This document shows positions 1-11,534 of a DNA stretch of 64,000 nt, in pieces; position 1 is the first letter of the stretch, and the number at the start of each line of letters is the position of its first letter. The stretch is from the NCBI RefSeq assembly GCF_000003195.3, contig NC_012872.2, forward strand, positions 56,897,695 to 56,961,694. The letters run 5' to 3'. Below the pieces are notes generated by a model that searched no databases, was not told the origin of the DNA, and worked only from the letters and a program-made list of their open reading frames with translations. Made by a program: the position numbers and the translations under genes. The DNA is from Sorghum bicolor. Its lineage: Eukaryota > Streptophyta > Magnoliopsida > Poales > Poaceae.

Positions 1-297
1 CTTTGGGTGAAGCAAACCCTCAAAGACTTCGGTTGTGAGCTAACCAAGATTCCCCTTTTGTGTGACAACGAGAGTGCCATTAAGTTGGCAAACAACCCTG
101 TAAACCACTCTCGAACAAAGCACATAGACATCCGGCATCACTTTTTGAGAGACCACGAAGCCAAAGGAGATATCGCTCTTCATCATGTGAGCACCGATAA
201 ACAACTAGCCGATATCTTCACAAAGCCCCTAGATGAGTCAAGATTTTGTGCTTTGAGGAGTGAGCTAAATATCATTGATTCTCGTAACCTAACTTGA
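1..297 (+). CDS. Ty1/copia polyprotein, C-terminal RNase H end (5' partial)
   Basis: This frame is open from the first base of the window and stops at 295-297. It encodes the end of a copia polyprotein: the RNase H segment with CDNESAIKLANNP, the histidine-rich TKHIDIRHHFLRD block and the closing ADIFTKPL motif. In the copia family this domain degrades the RNA strand of the RNA-DNA hybrid during reverse transcription. Gag, protease, integrase and reverse transcriptase must lie left of the window. The repeated purine tracts and the LTR that follow place it in the Sirevirus (Maximus/SIRE) lineage. The visible part has no stop or frameshift, so the element may be fairly young. Confidence 0.9.
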   Translation, partial: LWVKQTLKDFGCELTKIPLLCDNESAIKLANNPVNHSRTKHIDIRHHFLRDHEAKGDIALHHVSTDKQLADIFTKPLDESRFCALRSELNIIDSRNLT

Positions 298-1529
298 TGT
301 CTTGCACATAATTTGATTGATCTAGGTAGGAGAAAACTATTTGCAAAGTTTGTATGCCGACTTTCAAAATCTAATTTGATATAGGTTTCATGGATGATTA
401 TAGTTATGTAATGCTTGTTTGTCAGCTAGTCATCCTTGAAATCATTTGTGTCCATCATATTTATACCCCACATTGCACAGAGAGTTCAAATTCCGAAGTT
501 TTTGGGTCTCCCTGTGTCGGAAGTCCCGACGTGTGTCGGGAGTTCCGACGTGGTTGCGGGCTGAGCTCTCAGTCGGGAGTTCTGGTTGGCGTCGGGAGTC
601 CCGGCCAGCGTCGGAAGTTCCGACGTAAGCCGGAAGTCCCGACGCAGATCTGGCGCGCGCGCGGCAGACCTGTTTTGACTGGCTTGACCCCCCTTTTACC
701 CCGTGACCGCAGTCCTTTCACCCTCCTCCGTTTGTGCCTCCCCGTGATCCTCTTGCTCTTTATGATGAGGCTTGCCAAGCTTATCAGGATGAGGCCACTT
801 CTCGCCCTCATGGCAAAGGTGTGGCTGCCCCTGAGGATGAGGAGTACCATGAAGAAGAACAAGATGATGATGATGATGATGACGATGACGATGATGATGA
901 CGGTGACGATGAGGACTTTGACATTGAGTAGCTGTTTCTTCTCTAGCGCGGCCTACCCCTTTTGGCACTTGTTGACAAAGGGGGAGTGTTAGGCTTTGAT
1001 CTTTCATGTAATAAGCTAGATGTCGTGGTTAGTAGACTTAAAAACATCTTAGTTTGGATTATCTATGTCTCGTGGTGGCACTATGCGATGGACATCTTTA
1101 TATATGTTGTGTGAGTTGGATGTTTGTAGGGCAAGTTGTTAATCTTTTATCTATCTACTTTGTTTACTTGTCCTTGTCTCTTTTGTTTGTTTGTTGATTG
1201 AGTTTTTGTGATGGCCATGTACTTAAGGTCTATCTTGGTTTATTGGCCATCCTATTCTCTCCACTTTGTTGTGTGAATATAAATTGTCATATTGCATACT
1301 CTTTCACGGTTATACTCTTGTTCACACTTGTTGCACCCCACAGAGTGCAAAATTTAGGGGGAGCTTGTTCCTTGATGTATATTTCTTAAGTGATGACAAT
1401 CACCATTGAAATTCAAATTCATGCATACATCAAGGGGAAGCTCGCTGTAAATTTTGGACTTCAAAAGCTTTTTGACTTTCATTTGTAAGCCTAAACTTGG
1501 TTGTCATCAAGCACCAAAAAGGGGGAGAT
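298..1529 (+). mobile_element. Sirevirus-like 3' internal region between pol and the 3' LTR
   Basis: About 1.2 kb separates the end of pol from the LTR, as is usual for Sireviruses, which carry long 3' internal regions. It holds six or so copies of a 16-bp near-palindrome (GTCGGAAGTCCCGACG and variants) at about 517-650. A short open frame at 734-931 ends in a run of aspartates. Purine-rich, PPT-like blocks occur near 977-987, 1355 and 1431, before the true polypurine tract at 1516-1528 next to the LTR. Multiple PPT-like blocks are a described Sirevirus feature. The acidic frame has no start context that I trust, and I do not recognise its product. Confidence 0.75.
734..931 (+). CDS. Short Asp/Glu-rich frame inside the copia 3' region, function unknown
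   Basis: The frame reads PPRDPLALYDEACQAYQDEA, followed by a tail of 13 consecutive aspartates within a longer acidic stretch, and stops at 929-931. It is open a little further upstream (PQSFHPPPFV) to a TGA near 699, so the ATG at 734 may not be the true start. It could be a remnant of the extra ORF that some Sireviruses carry after pol, or a captured host fragment. The coding potential rests only on the non-random composition. The Asp run is a GAT/GAC simple repeat that may simply have expanded. Confidence 0.3.
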   Translation: MPPRDPLALYDEACQAYQDEATSRPHGKGVAAPEDEEYHEEEQDDDDDDDDDDDDDGDDEDFDIE

Positions 1530-3046
1530 TGAAAGTGCATTTGCCCCCTATGTGGGTTTTGGTGTATTGATGACATCCAATTTAGGGACTAATGCGTTGT
1601 ATTTGAGATTTGCTACAGCTACTAGTCTCATGAAAGATGCAAAGGTTCGACTTAAGATGAAATGGTATCCCCCAATCTTCGTTCGTGAGAAAGGCGTTGG
1701 ATTCAATCTAGAGCTTAATTGTTTTTTGTTTAACTTGGAGTTAGGTATGCCGTACTATCAAGAGGGATTCAAAAGTTGTTGGTTTGGGGAAGATAGAGTG
1801 CTCAAGTCTTTCAACTAAAACCTTTTTAGAAACACTCTAGCACCTCTCTTGCACTTAGATCTACCCTCTGTGACTTCTGGTGTCGGAAGTCCCGACGTGG
1901 GTCGGAACTCCCGACGTGCTGCGCGAAAACTGTGAACGTCGGAAGTCCCGACGTTGAGTTCTGCGTGCGCACGTGTCGGAAGTCCCGACGCAAGGACTGC
2001 CTCGCGCGAGTGCCAGTAGTTCCGGCCAGCGTCAGCAGTGCTGACCCGTCGGAAGTCCCGACGCATGTCGGAAGTTCCGACATTGACTTCCTGCGCTGAC
2101 CTCGGCTGCCTGCTAAACAGTGCTTCCTAGTAAGTGTCGGAAGTCCCGACACTATGTCGGAACTTCCGACGTAGATCTGAGCAGTCTTTTCTCCCAGTAG
2201 TATAAATAGCTCTCTCTGTGTTTCTAACCGTTACCCACTCATTTCATTGCGACCAACCCTCAGACAAAACAGCTCCCAAGCATTCAAGACTTCCCTCTCC
2301 TCCTCCTCTTTGCTCTCAACTTCGATTCACCTTAGATTTGGAGTGATTGGAGAGTGGTTAAGTGAGAGCAACGCCTTGAGAAGCTTGAGCACTTGATCTC
2401 TTCGTCAAGCCGGCAGGTTTTGAGTTTATTACTCTTGGGTTCTTGGAACCCTAGCCGGCTAGGCGTCGTCCAAGAGCTTCCATCTTGTGGAAGAGCCTTG
2501 GAAAGTTTGTATTACCCCATTTTTCTTAGTGGAAAGCTCAGGTGACCTTTGTGGTTACTTTGAGGGAGGCAAGGAGATGAAAGAGACTCCGACCTTGGTG
2601 GTCACCTCAACAACAAGGACGTAGGAACTCCTAAGTGGGGTTGCCGAACCTCGGGTTAAATCCTTGTGTCTCTTGTGGTTGCTTTTCTTAAGTTCTACTC
2701 GTATTACTTGTATTTGCTTGTGCCTCTACCTCCTTTTAGGGTTTGGTCTCGATCTACGGTTTGGGGGACTCTTGGTGTCAAGGAAGGCTCTCAACGTCCT
2801 CTTCTAACCACTAGAGAGTGGTGTTGCAAGTTGTGGATCTCACAAAGTTCATTTAAGCACTTGTAGTTCATTTCCCGTAGGTGTCGGAACTGTTGACAGT
2901 TTGCGTTGGAACTTCTGACAACGTCGGAAGTTCTGACCCAAACTATCAGGGCTTCCGACAGTTGCTGACAAGTGACTTTGAGTTTTGTGTAGAATTTTTT
3001 AGATACGCCTATTCACCCCCCTCTAGGCATTGTTTAGATCCTTTCA
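1530..3046 (+). mobile_element. 3' LTR of the Sirevirus-like copia element
   Basis: The LTR begins TGAAAGTGCATTTGCCCCC directly after the polypurine tract AAAAAGGGGGAGA (1516-1528). It ends after the motif CTATTCACCCCCCTCTAGGC at ATCCTTTCA (3046). Both ends are typical of grass Sireviruses. The length is about 1.52 kb. Eight near-palindromes of the GTCGGAAGTCCCGACG type lie at 1880-2170, with degenerate relatives at 2882-2965. A TATA-like stretch (TAGTATAAATAGC) lies near 2200 and probably marks the element's own promoter, with transcription starting about 30 bp downstream. The 5' LTR is outside the window, so target duplication and age could not be read. Confidence 0.85.
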
Positions 3047-3400
3047 GTAGCACTGTTGGAGTGGGAGGTAAAATATAGATAGTACAAAAATAGTCTATTT
3101 TAGGTAGTACTGCTGGAGATGCTCTAAGTGATAAACAAAATGCTGGGATAGAGTTGGATCTCTAAGTGATAAACAACATGCTGGGATAGAGTTGGATCTA
3201 GCTAAATGGTGGGGAAACGATGGTTCAATGGCTCCGGTTGTTTTATAGATAAAGAAAATTTTATTCTGGCCTCGGCAAGAGTTTTGCACTCAACCATTCA
3301 GTATTACAACGTTTCAACCACAATCTGATGTAGAAAAGCTAACAAAAGCCTCAAAAGTATGAGAGACTATAAATAGATTAAGCTCTAAGCCTATTAGACA
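3047..3400. other. Flanking DNA, no gene seen
   Basis: AT-rich sequence between the copia LTR and the LINE. It contains a short direct repeat of about 40 bp (AAGTGATAAACAA...GAGTTGGATCT at about 3127-3165 and 3164-3198). A weak inverted pair around 3050-3125 (GCACTGTTGGAGTGG and CTGCTGGAGATGCTC) could be a small degenerate MITE. Nothing coding is supported. Confidence 0.4.
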
Positions 3401-5790
3401 ACAACCATCTATTCTTAGCGAAAATTTTCATTGCTACGGTCTCCATCACTATGCATGTCTTTTTCAAATTTGGTTGGTTGGGCTTCTTTTAAAGTGTGGA
3501 CCAGAACTCCGTCCAGTGAGTCGTCTTGAAAATAACCTATAAATAAGAGTAAAATATTTTTTTGTCAAATATTACATCATTTCTGGTCAACCATATAGAC
3601 CAAAATATTGCGCAAATATTGCGCTTGCTCCTACTCGAATTTGAGATCGCAAATTTGATTCTACTTGTAGCCATATTTGGAAAAAAACTAGTTATATCTC
3701 TTGGAGGTTGTAAACCAAGGCTATGTGAGAAGTCCTCCAAATAAAGCGTGCTATGGCACTCAAAAAATAAATGTTAGGTGGTTTCTTTGTTGTTACAAAA
3801 CAACACTTTTCATCACCCTTTTAATTTCATTTTAAAAAATTGTATTTTGTTTAAATCACCCCTTTTATTAAGAACGAAACAAAAATTTTGACCTTTAGGG
3901 GTACCTTGAGCTTCCAAAGAGCTTTGTTTCGAGGCATAACTATTTGGTTTACTATTCTTTTATACATTGATTGAACAGTAAACACCCTTTTACTAGTAAG
4001 GGTTCGCTTAATAGAGCCTACTTGTTCATCGAGTTGCACAAAAGCTACTCTTGTGACCAATTCATTCCGTTTAAGTAGTTTATCTCCCACTAGTGTTATG
4101 CGAAAGGAAATGTTAAGAGGTGTGGTACTGAAGATATTAGCAATTGTTATATGTTTCTTTCTTGTAACGTTATATGAGGATGGGTATTGTGCTTTGAGGG
4201 TAAAATTTCCTAACCACTTGTCCTCCCAGAACCTAACTTGAGCATTACTATGAATGTTAAAGATGGATAACTCTAGAATTGGTCTTTGACCTTGATAAGG
4301 CCTGACCAAAAATGTGAATCTCTCTCTCTCTCTCTTGGCTTCCAGTATGTTTCACCCAAAATTTTATTTTTTAATTACTTCTTCCTAAGAAGTTCTTGCC
4401 AAACTCCATCTTCATTGATAAGTTTGTAAAGCCATTTACTAAGCAAGCATCGATTTTGTACCTCAAGATTTGTAAATTCTAAACCACCTTGTTCCTTTGG
4501 TAGACATAAAATCTCCCATTTTGCCAACCTATACTTTTTATTATGGCTGTCTCCTTGCCAAAAGAAAATAGACCTATAAAAGTCTAGCTTTTTAAATACC
4601 TTTGGGTACTTCAAAAAATGACATCATATACATAGCAAGGGTCAAACTGAGTTTATCAACACTAGATGACATCCATAAGATAGAAGTTTTTATTTCCAAC
4701 TGCACAATTTCTTTTGAAAGCGTTCTTCAACATCTTTCCAACCCTTGTTATTGAGTTTTCTATGATTCATTGGTATGCCTAGGTATTTGAAAGGATATTG
4801 ACCCATCCCACATCCAAATATCTGTGAGTAATGGTCAACAAAATCCTTTGCTTCCCCATAGCAAAAGAATTTCACTTTTATGAAAATTAATTTTCAATCA
4901 TGAAAGCTGTTCGAAGGCACACAAAAGAATTTTTTATATTTTTTGTTTCTTCGAAGTCATGTTCAATGAAAATAATTATATCATCAGCATATTGTAGAAT
5001 TGAGAGGCCATCATCTACTAGATGTGGAATCAGTCCCTTAAACTGGCCATCCTCCTTAGCTCTAGCAATGAATATGGCTAACATATCCACCACTAAATTG
5101 AAAAGCATGGTGACAGGGGATCACCTTGTCTGAGACCTTTCTTCGTTTGAAAATAATGTCCCACACCATTATTTACCTTTACTACAACACTACCCCAAAT
5201 AGAAATTGATGTATCCATTGGCACCACCAAGTTGAGAATCCTTTCATCCTAAGGGTTTGTTGAAGAAAAGGCCATTTAACCATGCCTTCTTAAAGTCCAC
5301 TTTAAGAGTAACTCTATTTAGCTTCTTCCTATGTAGCTCATGGATGGATTCATGGAGGATCGATACACCTTCTAAGATATATCGTCCTGGCAAAAGGCAG
5401 TCTGTGTTGGTCAAATGACCTTCTATGCCACTCTGTTAACTCTATTAGTTGTGACTTGTGACCTTAGTAAAAATCTTAAAGCTCACATTTAAAAGACATA
5501 TCAGTCTTGTTGGTTCCTAATAGCTTCTCCACATTTTGGTAAAAGTGTAATAATACCAAAGTTGAGGCTACGAAGAGGTCATTCTCCTTTGTGGAAGTCA
5601 TAAAATATAGCCATCAAATCAGCTTTTATGACTTGCCAAAACATTTGATAAAATTCAGCAGGAAAATCATTTAGTTATGTTCCATTTAGAAAATAGTCTT
5701 TTTAATCTCTTGTTCACTAAACATGGTCGCGAGGATATCATTTTTTCGTCTGTCACGTGTGGAATGTCATCCACTATATTTTCCATCATG
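3400..5790 (-). pseudogene. LINE (non-LTR retrotransposon) reverse transcriptase, decayed
   Basis: Read on the minus strand, broken frames follow the order of a plant LINE ORF2. Upstream come PLRSLNFGIITLLPK-like and KKGLRQGDPLSP segments (about 5600-5120). Next is the catalytic block ILQYADDIIIF (ORF 5108-4887, YADD motif), then FKYLGIPMNHRKLNNKGW (4875-4690), then FWQGDSHNKKYRLAKWEILC (4614-4375). Last are the RFWEDKWLG and PLKVKIF zinc-finger-RVT segments (4309-3851) and a tail at 3740-3537. Stops and frameshifts separate the pieces; one lies between DPLSP and LFNLVVDML near 5110. The endonuclease domain and poly(A) tail were not seen. It is a dead 5'-truncated copy. Confidence 0.85.
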
Positions 5791-5798
5791 AAAAATTA

Positions 5799-6326
5799 GA
5801 GCAACTCCAACCCACCTCCTAAACAAGTCCCTATTCTAAATCTAGGGACTTGATTCAAAAAAATCAACTCCAACCCACCTTCTATTTAGGCTCCTATTTT
5901 CCATACCCTCCTAAATTATACTTCCCTCTGTCCCTGAAAGCTTCAATTCCTAGAATCCGTGCCAGTCAAACTTGTTTAACTTTGACCAACTTTATAGAAA
6001 AGAGCATCAATATGTATAACATAAAATGAGTATCTTATGAAAATATATTCAATGATAAATCTAATGTATTAATTTGGTACTATAAATCTTAGTGTTTTTT
6101 CTATAAATTTGGTCAAAGTTTCAAAATTTTGACTTAGGACAACTCTAGAAATTGCAGCTTTCAGGGACGGAGAGAGTAGTTTCAACCCCTCACATCTAGA
6201 ACCCCCTATCCTACTAGTTTAGGAGGTGGGTTGGAGTTGGGTTTTAATTTGAGCTCCTACTTTTTTATCATAGCATGTAAATAAAAATTTAAGGGCTTAA
6301 TTTAGGGACTTGGGTTGGAGTTGCTC
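5799..6326. mobile_element. MITE with GAGCAACTCCAACCCA ends, carrying an internal insertion
   Basis: The left end GAGCAACTCCAACCCACCTCC (5799) is matched by the inverted right end TGGGTTGGAGTTGCTC (to 6326), and TA flanks both ends. Internal arms repeat the ACTCCAACCCACCT motif, so the whole can fold. The middle is occupied by a second MITE (5922-6176). With only TA or TTA-like flanks the superfamily is uncertain; PIF/Harbinger or Tc1/mariner are possible. Confidence 0.7.
5922..6176. mobile_element. Stowaway-like MITE nested in the MITE at 5799-6326
   Basis: The ends CTTCCCTCTGTCCCTGAAAG (5922) and CTTTCAGGGACGGAGAGAG (to 6176) are inverted copies flanked by TA dinucleotides (5920-5921, 6177-6178). 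This is the usual Stowaway (Tc1/mariner) arrangement in grasses. The internal arms carry the common GTTTGACCAACTTTATAGAAA block and its inverse, and the full 255 bp could form a hairpin. Confidence 0.8.
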
Positions 6327-6476
6327 TACGTCTATCTGTTCGCTGATCTGAAAAGTTAAAATTAAAATTATAGTTGATTGATTTATTATGAGAGAAAAAT
6401 ACTACTTGCTAGCAGAAAAAATACGGCTGAAAAGAGAACTGAACAGTTGTTATGCTCCTCTCGTGGTGATAACTAA

Positions 6477-6932
6477 GTTTTCAAGATTCTCCGTCACATC
6501 GAATCTTGCGGCACATGCATGAAGCATTAAATATAGACGAAAACAAAAACTAATTATACAGTTTGTTTGTAAATCGCGAGACGAATCTTTTGATCTTATT
6601 TGATCTTAGTTAGTTCATAATTGAATAATATTTGTCAAATAAAAACGAAAGTGCTACAGTAGCGAAATCCGAAATTTTTTCGGAACTAAGGCCTTGTTTA
6701 GTTTCCAAAAATTTTCAAGATTCCCCGTCACATCGAATCTTGCGGCACATGCATGAAGCATTAAATATAGACGAAAACAAAAACTAATTACGTAGTTTAT
6801 CTGTAAATCGCGAGACGAATCTTTTGAGCCTAGTTAGTCTATGATTGGATAATATTTGCCACAAACAAACGAAAGTGCTACAGTAGCAAAATCCAAAATT
6901 TTTCTCAAACTAAACAAGGCCTAAACAAGGCC
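6477..6932. mobile_element. Family-A MITE (GGCCTTGTTTAGTT type), interrupted by a second copy
   Basis: The left part (about 6477-6689) is a family-A copy lacking its first 15-20 bases. Its right end, ACAAGGCC, is separated from the body by a second complete family-A copy (6690-6921). The break falls in the TAA of the sequence AACTAA-ACAAGGCC, which is duplicated on both sides of the inner copy. This shows directly that the inner element jumped into the end of the outer one. Confidence 0.8.
6690..6921. mobile_element. Family-A MITE, complete, TSD TAA
   Basis: 232 bp with ends GGCCTTGTTTAGTTT and AACTAAACAAGGCC, flanked by TAA at 6687-6689 and 6922-6924. The internal signature blocks of the family are present: GATTCCCCGTCACATCGAATC, GCACATGCATGAAGCATTAAA, AAATCGCGAGACGAATCTTT and CAAACGAAAGTGCTACAGTA. 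Three-base TWA targets and the end sequence point to a PIF/Harbinger (Tourist-like) origin. Confidence 0.85.
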
Positions 6933-7326
6933 CAAACACAAGAAAGAACTCACGGCTGTCAGGCAGAATCCGATGATTGGTCGTCTCTCTCTCTAAAGAA
7001 TCGGCTGACATCCGCGATGGCGTCAGTGAGAATTCGCGGTGCCGCCGCCGCGGCGCCACCCGCGTCCGTAGAGCCCGAGCGGAGAGCCGGAGGCACACTA
7101 CCACTCCAACTTGCCCACCTCGACGGACGGTTCTACCACCAGTCCACCACCCTCACCCTGTGGTTCATTGAACCTGGCCCTTCAACACTCGCCAAGGCCA
7201 GCCAACCAACTAGCCAAAGCCGCCAGGGGGCGTCTGTGCTCTGCGCAGCAGCCCTTTCGTCCCGCCCTCCCTCCACCTCCACCCCTTCGCGGACAGAAAA
7301 AAGAAGTGTCAGTGTCAGCTGCCCCC

Positions 7327-7334
7327 GTATAAAG
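7327..7334 (+). promoter_or_regulatory. Probable TATA box of the methyltransferase gene
   Basis: GTATAAAGCG lies about 50 bp upstream of the start codon, in GC-rich sequence. If used, transcription would begin near 7358 and the leader would be only about 20-25 nt. The alternative is a start further upstream, in which case the ATG codons at 7017 and 7111 would be upstream ORFs overlapping the main frame. Confidence 0.45.
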
Positions 7335-7380
7335 CGCGCACCACCAGCGGCGGCCTGCCCGCCCGCCCGCCCGCATCGCC

Positions 7381-10178
7381 ATGGCTCTCGCCGTCCGCAC
7401 GCCCCGCTTCCAGCCTCGACGGACCTCCATTTCTGCGCCCGCACCACCCGCCTCGACATCCCTCGCCGCCGCGAACGCGAGGCCCCGCGCCTGCGCCGCC
7501 GCCGCCGTCCGCGCCTCGCCCTTCACCGAGGCCACCTCCTCCTCGCGCTACCGCCGCGACGCCTGGTCCTACGCCGCCGCCGATGGCTCCTCCAGCTCCG
7601 CATCCCCGTCCTCTTCCGATGCTGCCGCTGCCGCCGCCGCTGCGGCGGCGGCGGCGGGCCGCCGGGACGACGAGATCGCGCTGCAGCTGCCGGAGCTGCG
7701 GAGGCTCCTGGACGCGCTGAGGGCGTCCAGGGGGAAAGGCGCCGAGGGGGCAGACGGCGGCGGCGGGCCCGGGAGGGTGGCGCTGGTGGGGACAGGGCCC
7801 GGGGACCCCGAGCTGCTCACGCTCAAGGCGGTCCGGGCCATCGAAGCGGCGGACCTGGTGCTCTACGACAGGCTGGTGTCTAACGACGTGTTGGACTTGG
7901 TCGGGGAGGGCGCCAGGCTGCTCTACGTCGGCAAGACGGCGGGATACCACAGCCGCACCCAGGTGGGAACACTCTTCCTTGGTTTCGATTTGGATCAATT
8001 TGAGGTTTACACGCGACTGGAAATGCTAATTGGGAACACAGAATTGAGGCGACCTCAGCTTAGGACTTTGTACCTTTCCTTCCCCTTGTTTGTAATTTGT
8101 GTGTTCGATGGCTGATTGATGCAATGTAGGAGGAGATTCACGAGCTGCTGCTGAGCTTTGCCGAGGCTGGTGCCAATGTTGTCCGCTTGAAAGGTGGCGA
8201 TCCTCTGGTAATTTACTCTTGCTTGCAAATCTACTTAGCACCTGATGATTATTCTGGCACTTCCATTTGTTAACCAAGCTCAAACAACAAAATTGGTTTC
8301 ACAACTTTTGCTAGTGGTGGTGTCATCAAACATTGAGGACTAACTTTTTCAAATGATGATCCATTCTTGGTGTGGCTTAAGTCATTTTCAAGTGATGGAT
8401 TCATAGAACTGATTGTCTGATACTGATTAGTACTGTTATGACCAATATGTCATGGCTGTCACATCTGACTCATCAGAGTAGCAGGTCATAAAAGAATAAA
8501 AGTAAACCCTCAGGCTACTGTTTTCCTTTGGAAGGAGACAATATTGCTAGGATCGAAAAAGATCAATCATTTGTAAGCTGTTGTGTTTGCACAGCTGTGT
8601 AGATGATCAATCATGTCCTTATTTAATCTTTTCAGTTATCATTGCAGAAATACTTCTCAATTCTAAGTGTGGTAGCCTTGCATTAACCGAGACAAACAAT
8701 GCCACTTAATTATGCCCTGTACTTTGTTTTATCTGTATAGTAGCAATAGCAACTGATTCTAAATTTTTTCTATTTTTCATTCATTTTTCCTCAAAAAGGA
8801 TTCCCATTCTTATTGGTTATTTGGTTGTACCATCTCATGTAAATTCCATGTGGATGTATCATTTTAGAGATTCCAGAGCCATAATGGTGCAGTTGTTCCT
8901 TTTCTAATAAAAAATAGAGGCAGAGAAAAGTAGCAACAACATTGCAATTTTTATCACTTTGAGCATAGGCAGTGTTTCACTCCACATATAACTCTCTGGA
9001 ATTGCGCTTCTATCTGTGGGCATGGGGCAATAAATTTACTTGTGTTCCTTTCAGGTTTTTGGAAGGGGCGGAGAAGAGATGGATTTCTTACAGCAACAGG
9101 GAATCAAAGTCGAAGTTATCCCAGGTATGATAATCCTATTGCACTAGCTTGGATACTTTGCATTGTTTGGTTGGTAGCAGTTATGAAATACTTTGGATCT
9201 GAATTCCAAAACTCTGCAGGAATTACTTCTGCTTCAGGAATTGCAGCAGAACTAGGCATTCCGCTAACCCATAGAGGTGTTGCTACCAGGTATGATTAGC
9301 CTTTTGTAGTTCTACCTAACTTTTAACTACTATTGCACAAAAGGATTTCCCCTTTGTATGGAAATGTTTCTTCTAAATGACTTTTCAACAAGCTTCATCA
9401 TTTCCCATCAGTTTTTTGTTTAGGATTTGCAATACTCCCTCAATTAGCATGCCTAAATATGGATCTTTTGAGCATTACTTGCTGTAACTCTGAAATGGTT
9501 CCCGTTTTTCACCGTACATGTCTAATTGTGTAGTAAAAGTTCTCGGTATTATTTTCTGCTGTTCTGCTGTGCTATGGTTAATGGAATATCATTTTTTTAG
9601 TAAAAAACTCTCTTGAATTATTAATGAACAGAAAGGTGCTATTGTCTCTGACACTGTACTGTAGAGATAGAATATTTCTTAAGTGCTTATAGTAGGATAA
9701 ATTGTTGACATAATCTTCGCTGCAGTGTCAGATTTTTAACCGGACACTCCAGAAATGGTGGGACAGATCCACTACATGTAGCTGGAAGTGCAGCTGATCC
9801 AGACACTACTTTGGTTGTGTACATGGGTTTGTCAACACTTCCATCACTCGCTCCAAAGTTAATGAAGCACGGCCTGCCGCCAGATACCCCTGCTGTTGCA
9901 GTAGAGCGCGGGACTACACCTCAACAACGAACGGTAGCGACTCTTAGGCCCGCAAAAACTAAATTGTGTTTAACCTTACTCTGCCATCCTGAATGTTCCT
10001 CACACTGTAGGTGTTCTCCTTGTTAAAGGATCTTGTGGATGAAGTCAAGTCAGCTGATCTAGTTTCTCCAACTCTAATAATTATCGGGAAAGTGGTATCC
10101 TTGTCGCCCTTCTGGGTGGAGTCATCTGAACATTATGCACTGAAAATTGAGAGCTCTTATACAAATGAAACCAGATGA
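7381..10178 (+). CDS. UPM1: Uroporphyrinogen-III C-methyltransferase (SUMT), chloroplast, six exons
   Basis: Exons are 7381-7962, 8130-8207, 9055-9124, 9220-9289, 9726-9933 and 10011-10178. All introns are GT-AG and the joined frame encodes 391 residues. The enzyme uses S-adenosylmethionine to methylate uroporphyrinogen III at C2 and C7, giving precorrin-2, the first committed step to siroheme for nitrite and sulfite reductases. Family motifs are VALVGTGPGDPELLTLKA (about 133-150), LYDRLVS, VVRLKGGDP across exons 2-3 followed by VFGRGGEE, VIPGITSASGIAAELGIPLTHR, and LVVYMGL. The first 120 residues are a Ser/Arg/Ala-rich transit-like peptide with a 12-residue alanine run near 80-92. The start lies in good context (CGCCATGGCT). 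The protein is a methyltransferase only; no siroheme-synthase CysG dehydrogenase/ferrochelatase domain is fused. MITEs border the gene on both sides. Confidence 0.93.
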
Positions 10179-11432
10179 TAGCACGTTTTCCTGATTTTAG
10201 TGATTGGACAATACTTAAGTAATGAAATATCCCAGATACGAGCAGTTCCAATTGAGATCCATTTAGGAAATGCAAGCACAGGTTCGACCTGGTGTACACA
10301 AAACATTTCAGGAAGCATGGATTCTGAATGATGGATGGCTTAAGCCCATAACAGCATTGGGACAGAAGCGCACTTCTTCTGATCATGCTTTGACTCTTTG
10401 GCCTATCTACCTGAGATCCACAAATTTTTGATTTAGTTGTTCGACAATAATTGTGTGCTTCTGTATTGCTTTGGTGGGAATTGCTTTGATCCCCTTTCTT
10501 CTGTTGATGAAGAGGTCATGTCTGGAGGCTTGAGCTTCAGTATATAGACGCATTTCAATTCAGTGTGGTCTTTGTCAGAGAAGTCTCGGTAGATGTATGT
10601 TTTCATTCTGACTTGTGGCCCATTCGGAGCGCAGGATTTTACAGAATTCGACAATAAGTAGTTATATTTTTTGTGGAAAATAGGAAAATTCCTGCTCCCC
10701 AAATTCCTGACTGTAAGGATTTTTTGGTCATCTTTAAAATAAATATATTGTTTTTATGTGTTATGTTCCTCTTTCAAAACTCTTCGTAAAATAGAGCCTC
10801 AAGAACGAACCTTTAAGAAAGTAATTATAGTAAATGGTTGTACGTGGTCTTTCTGCAGAGTTGAATGAGAGGTGAGAGAAGCGCTACTTATAGCCACATT
10901 ATACATAAAAACCAAAAAAACTTGAGAGAAAAAAGTGAATCATAGGGGCCGACTACTATATGAGTGGGTTGATAGGTAGTTGATGTTACGGTTCTAAAGA
11001 AATTGTCATATCAAGCCATTGTACAACCTTTGTAACGGTTTCAATATAACTTTTGTACAACCTTTGTAACGGTCAGTTCAAGCCATTGTCATTTCTGAAA
11101 GGAGCATAAAGAAGGTTTTTTTTTATTACTCACGCCGTCCTATATTAGGTACTGTATTAAAGCCTCCATCCCCAAATTCTAGAAAATCTTAGAAAAAACA
11201 AACGGCGAGCCGTTAATTCCAGTAGACTCTAAGGCAGTTTCTATGAGAATTTCACGTCATTTTATTTCTATTTAATATGCTATACGGTTATGATAACATG
11301 GCAATGTTTTTAAATACGAGAGAAGTGAGTTTCATGTAACACGTATAATAGTAAATTTGTTCTGCAATTTGATATTTTAAACAAGTACAATCTAACTCAA
11401 ATTTGTGTTCTATACGAACCAAAAACATTTAA
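10179..11432. other. 3' flank of the methyltransferase gene, no gene seen
   Basis: The first ~500 bp after the stop probably contain the 3' untranslated region, with candidate AATAAA-like sites around 10739-10750 (AAATAAATATATTG). Short repeats near 10985-11090 (TTTGTAACGGTTTCAATATAAC and the inverse-free copy) and a CTCACGCCGTCCTATATTAGG Stowaway-like start at 11140 are the only structure seen. No coding signal. Confidence 0.4.
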
Positions 11433-11475
11433 GCCCTGTTTAGTTGAGTCTGTTAAACTTTACCGCCTATCATAT

Positions 11476-11534
<59 letters not shown>

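Noticed and set aside
7017..7883. 288-residue frame overlapping the methyltransferase exon 1
   Set aside because: It is a +1 shadow of the GC-rich transit-peptide region; the Arg/Pro/Gly-rich translation has no domain, while the main frame matches SUMT across six exons.
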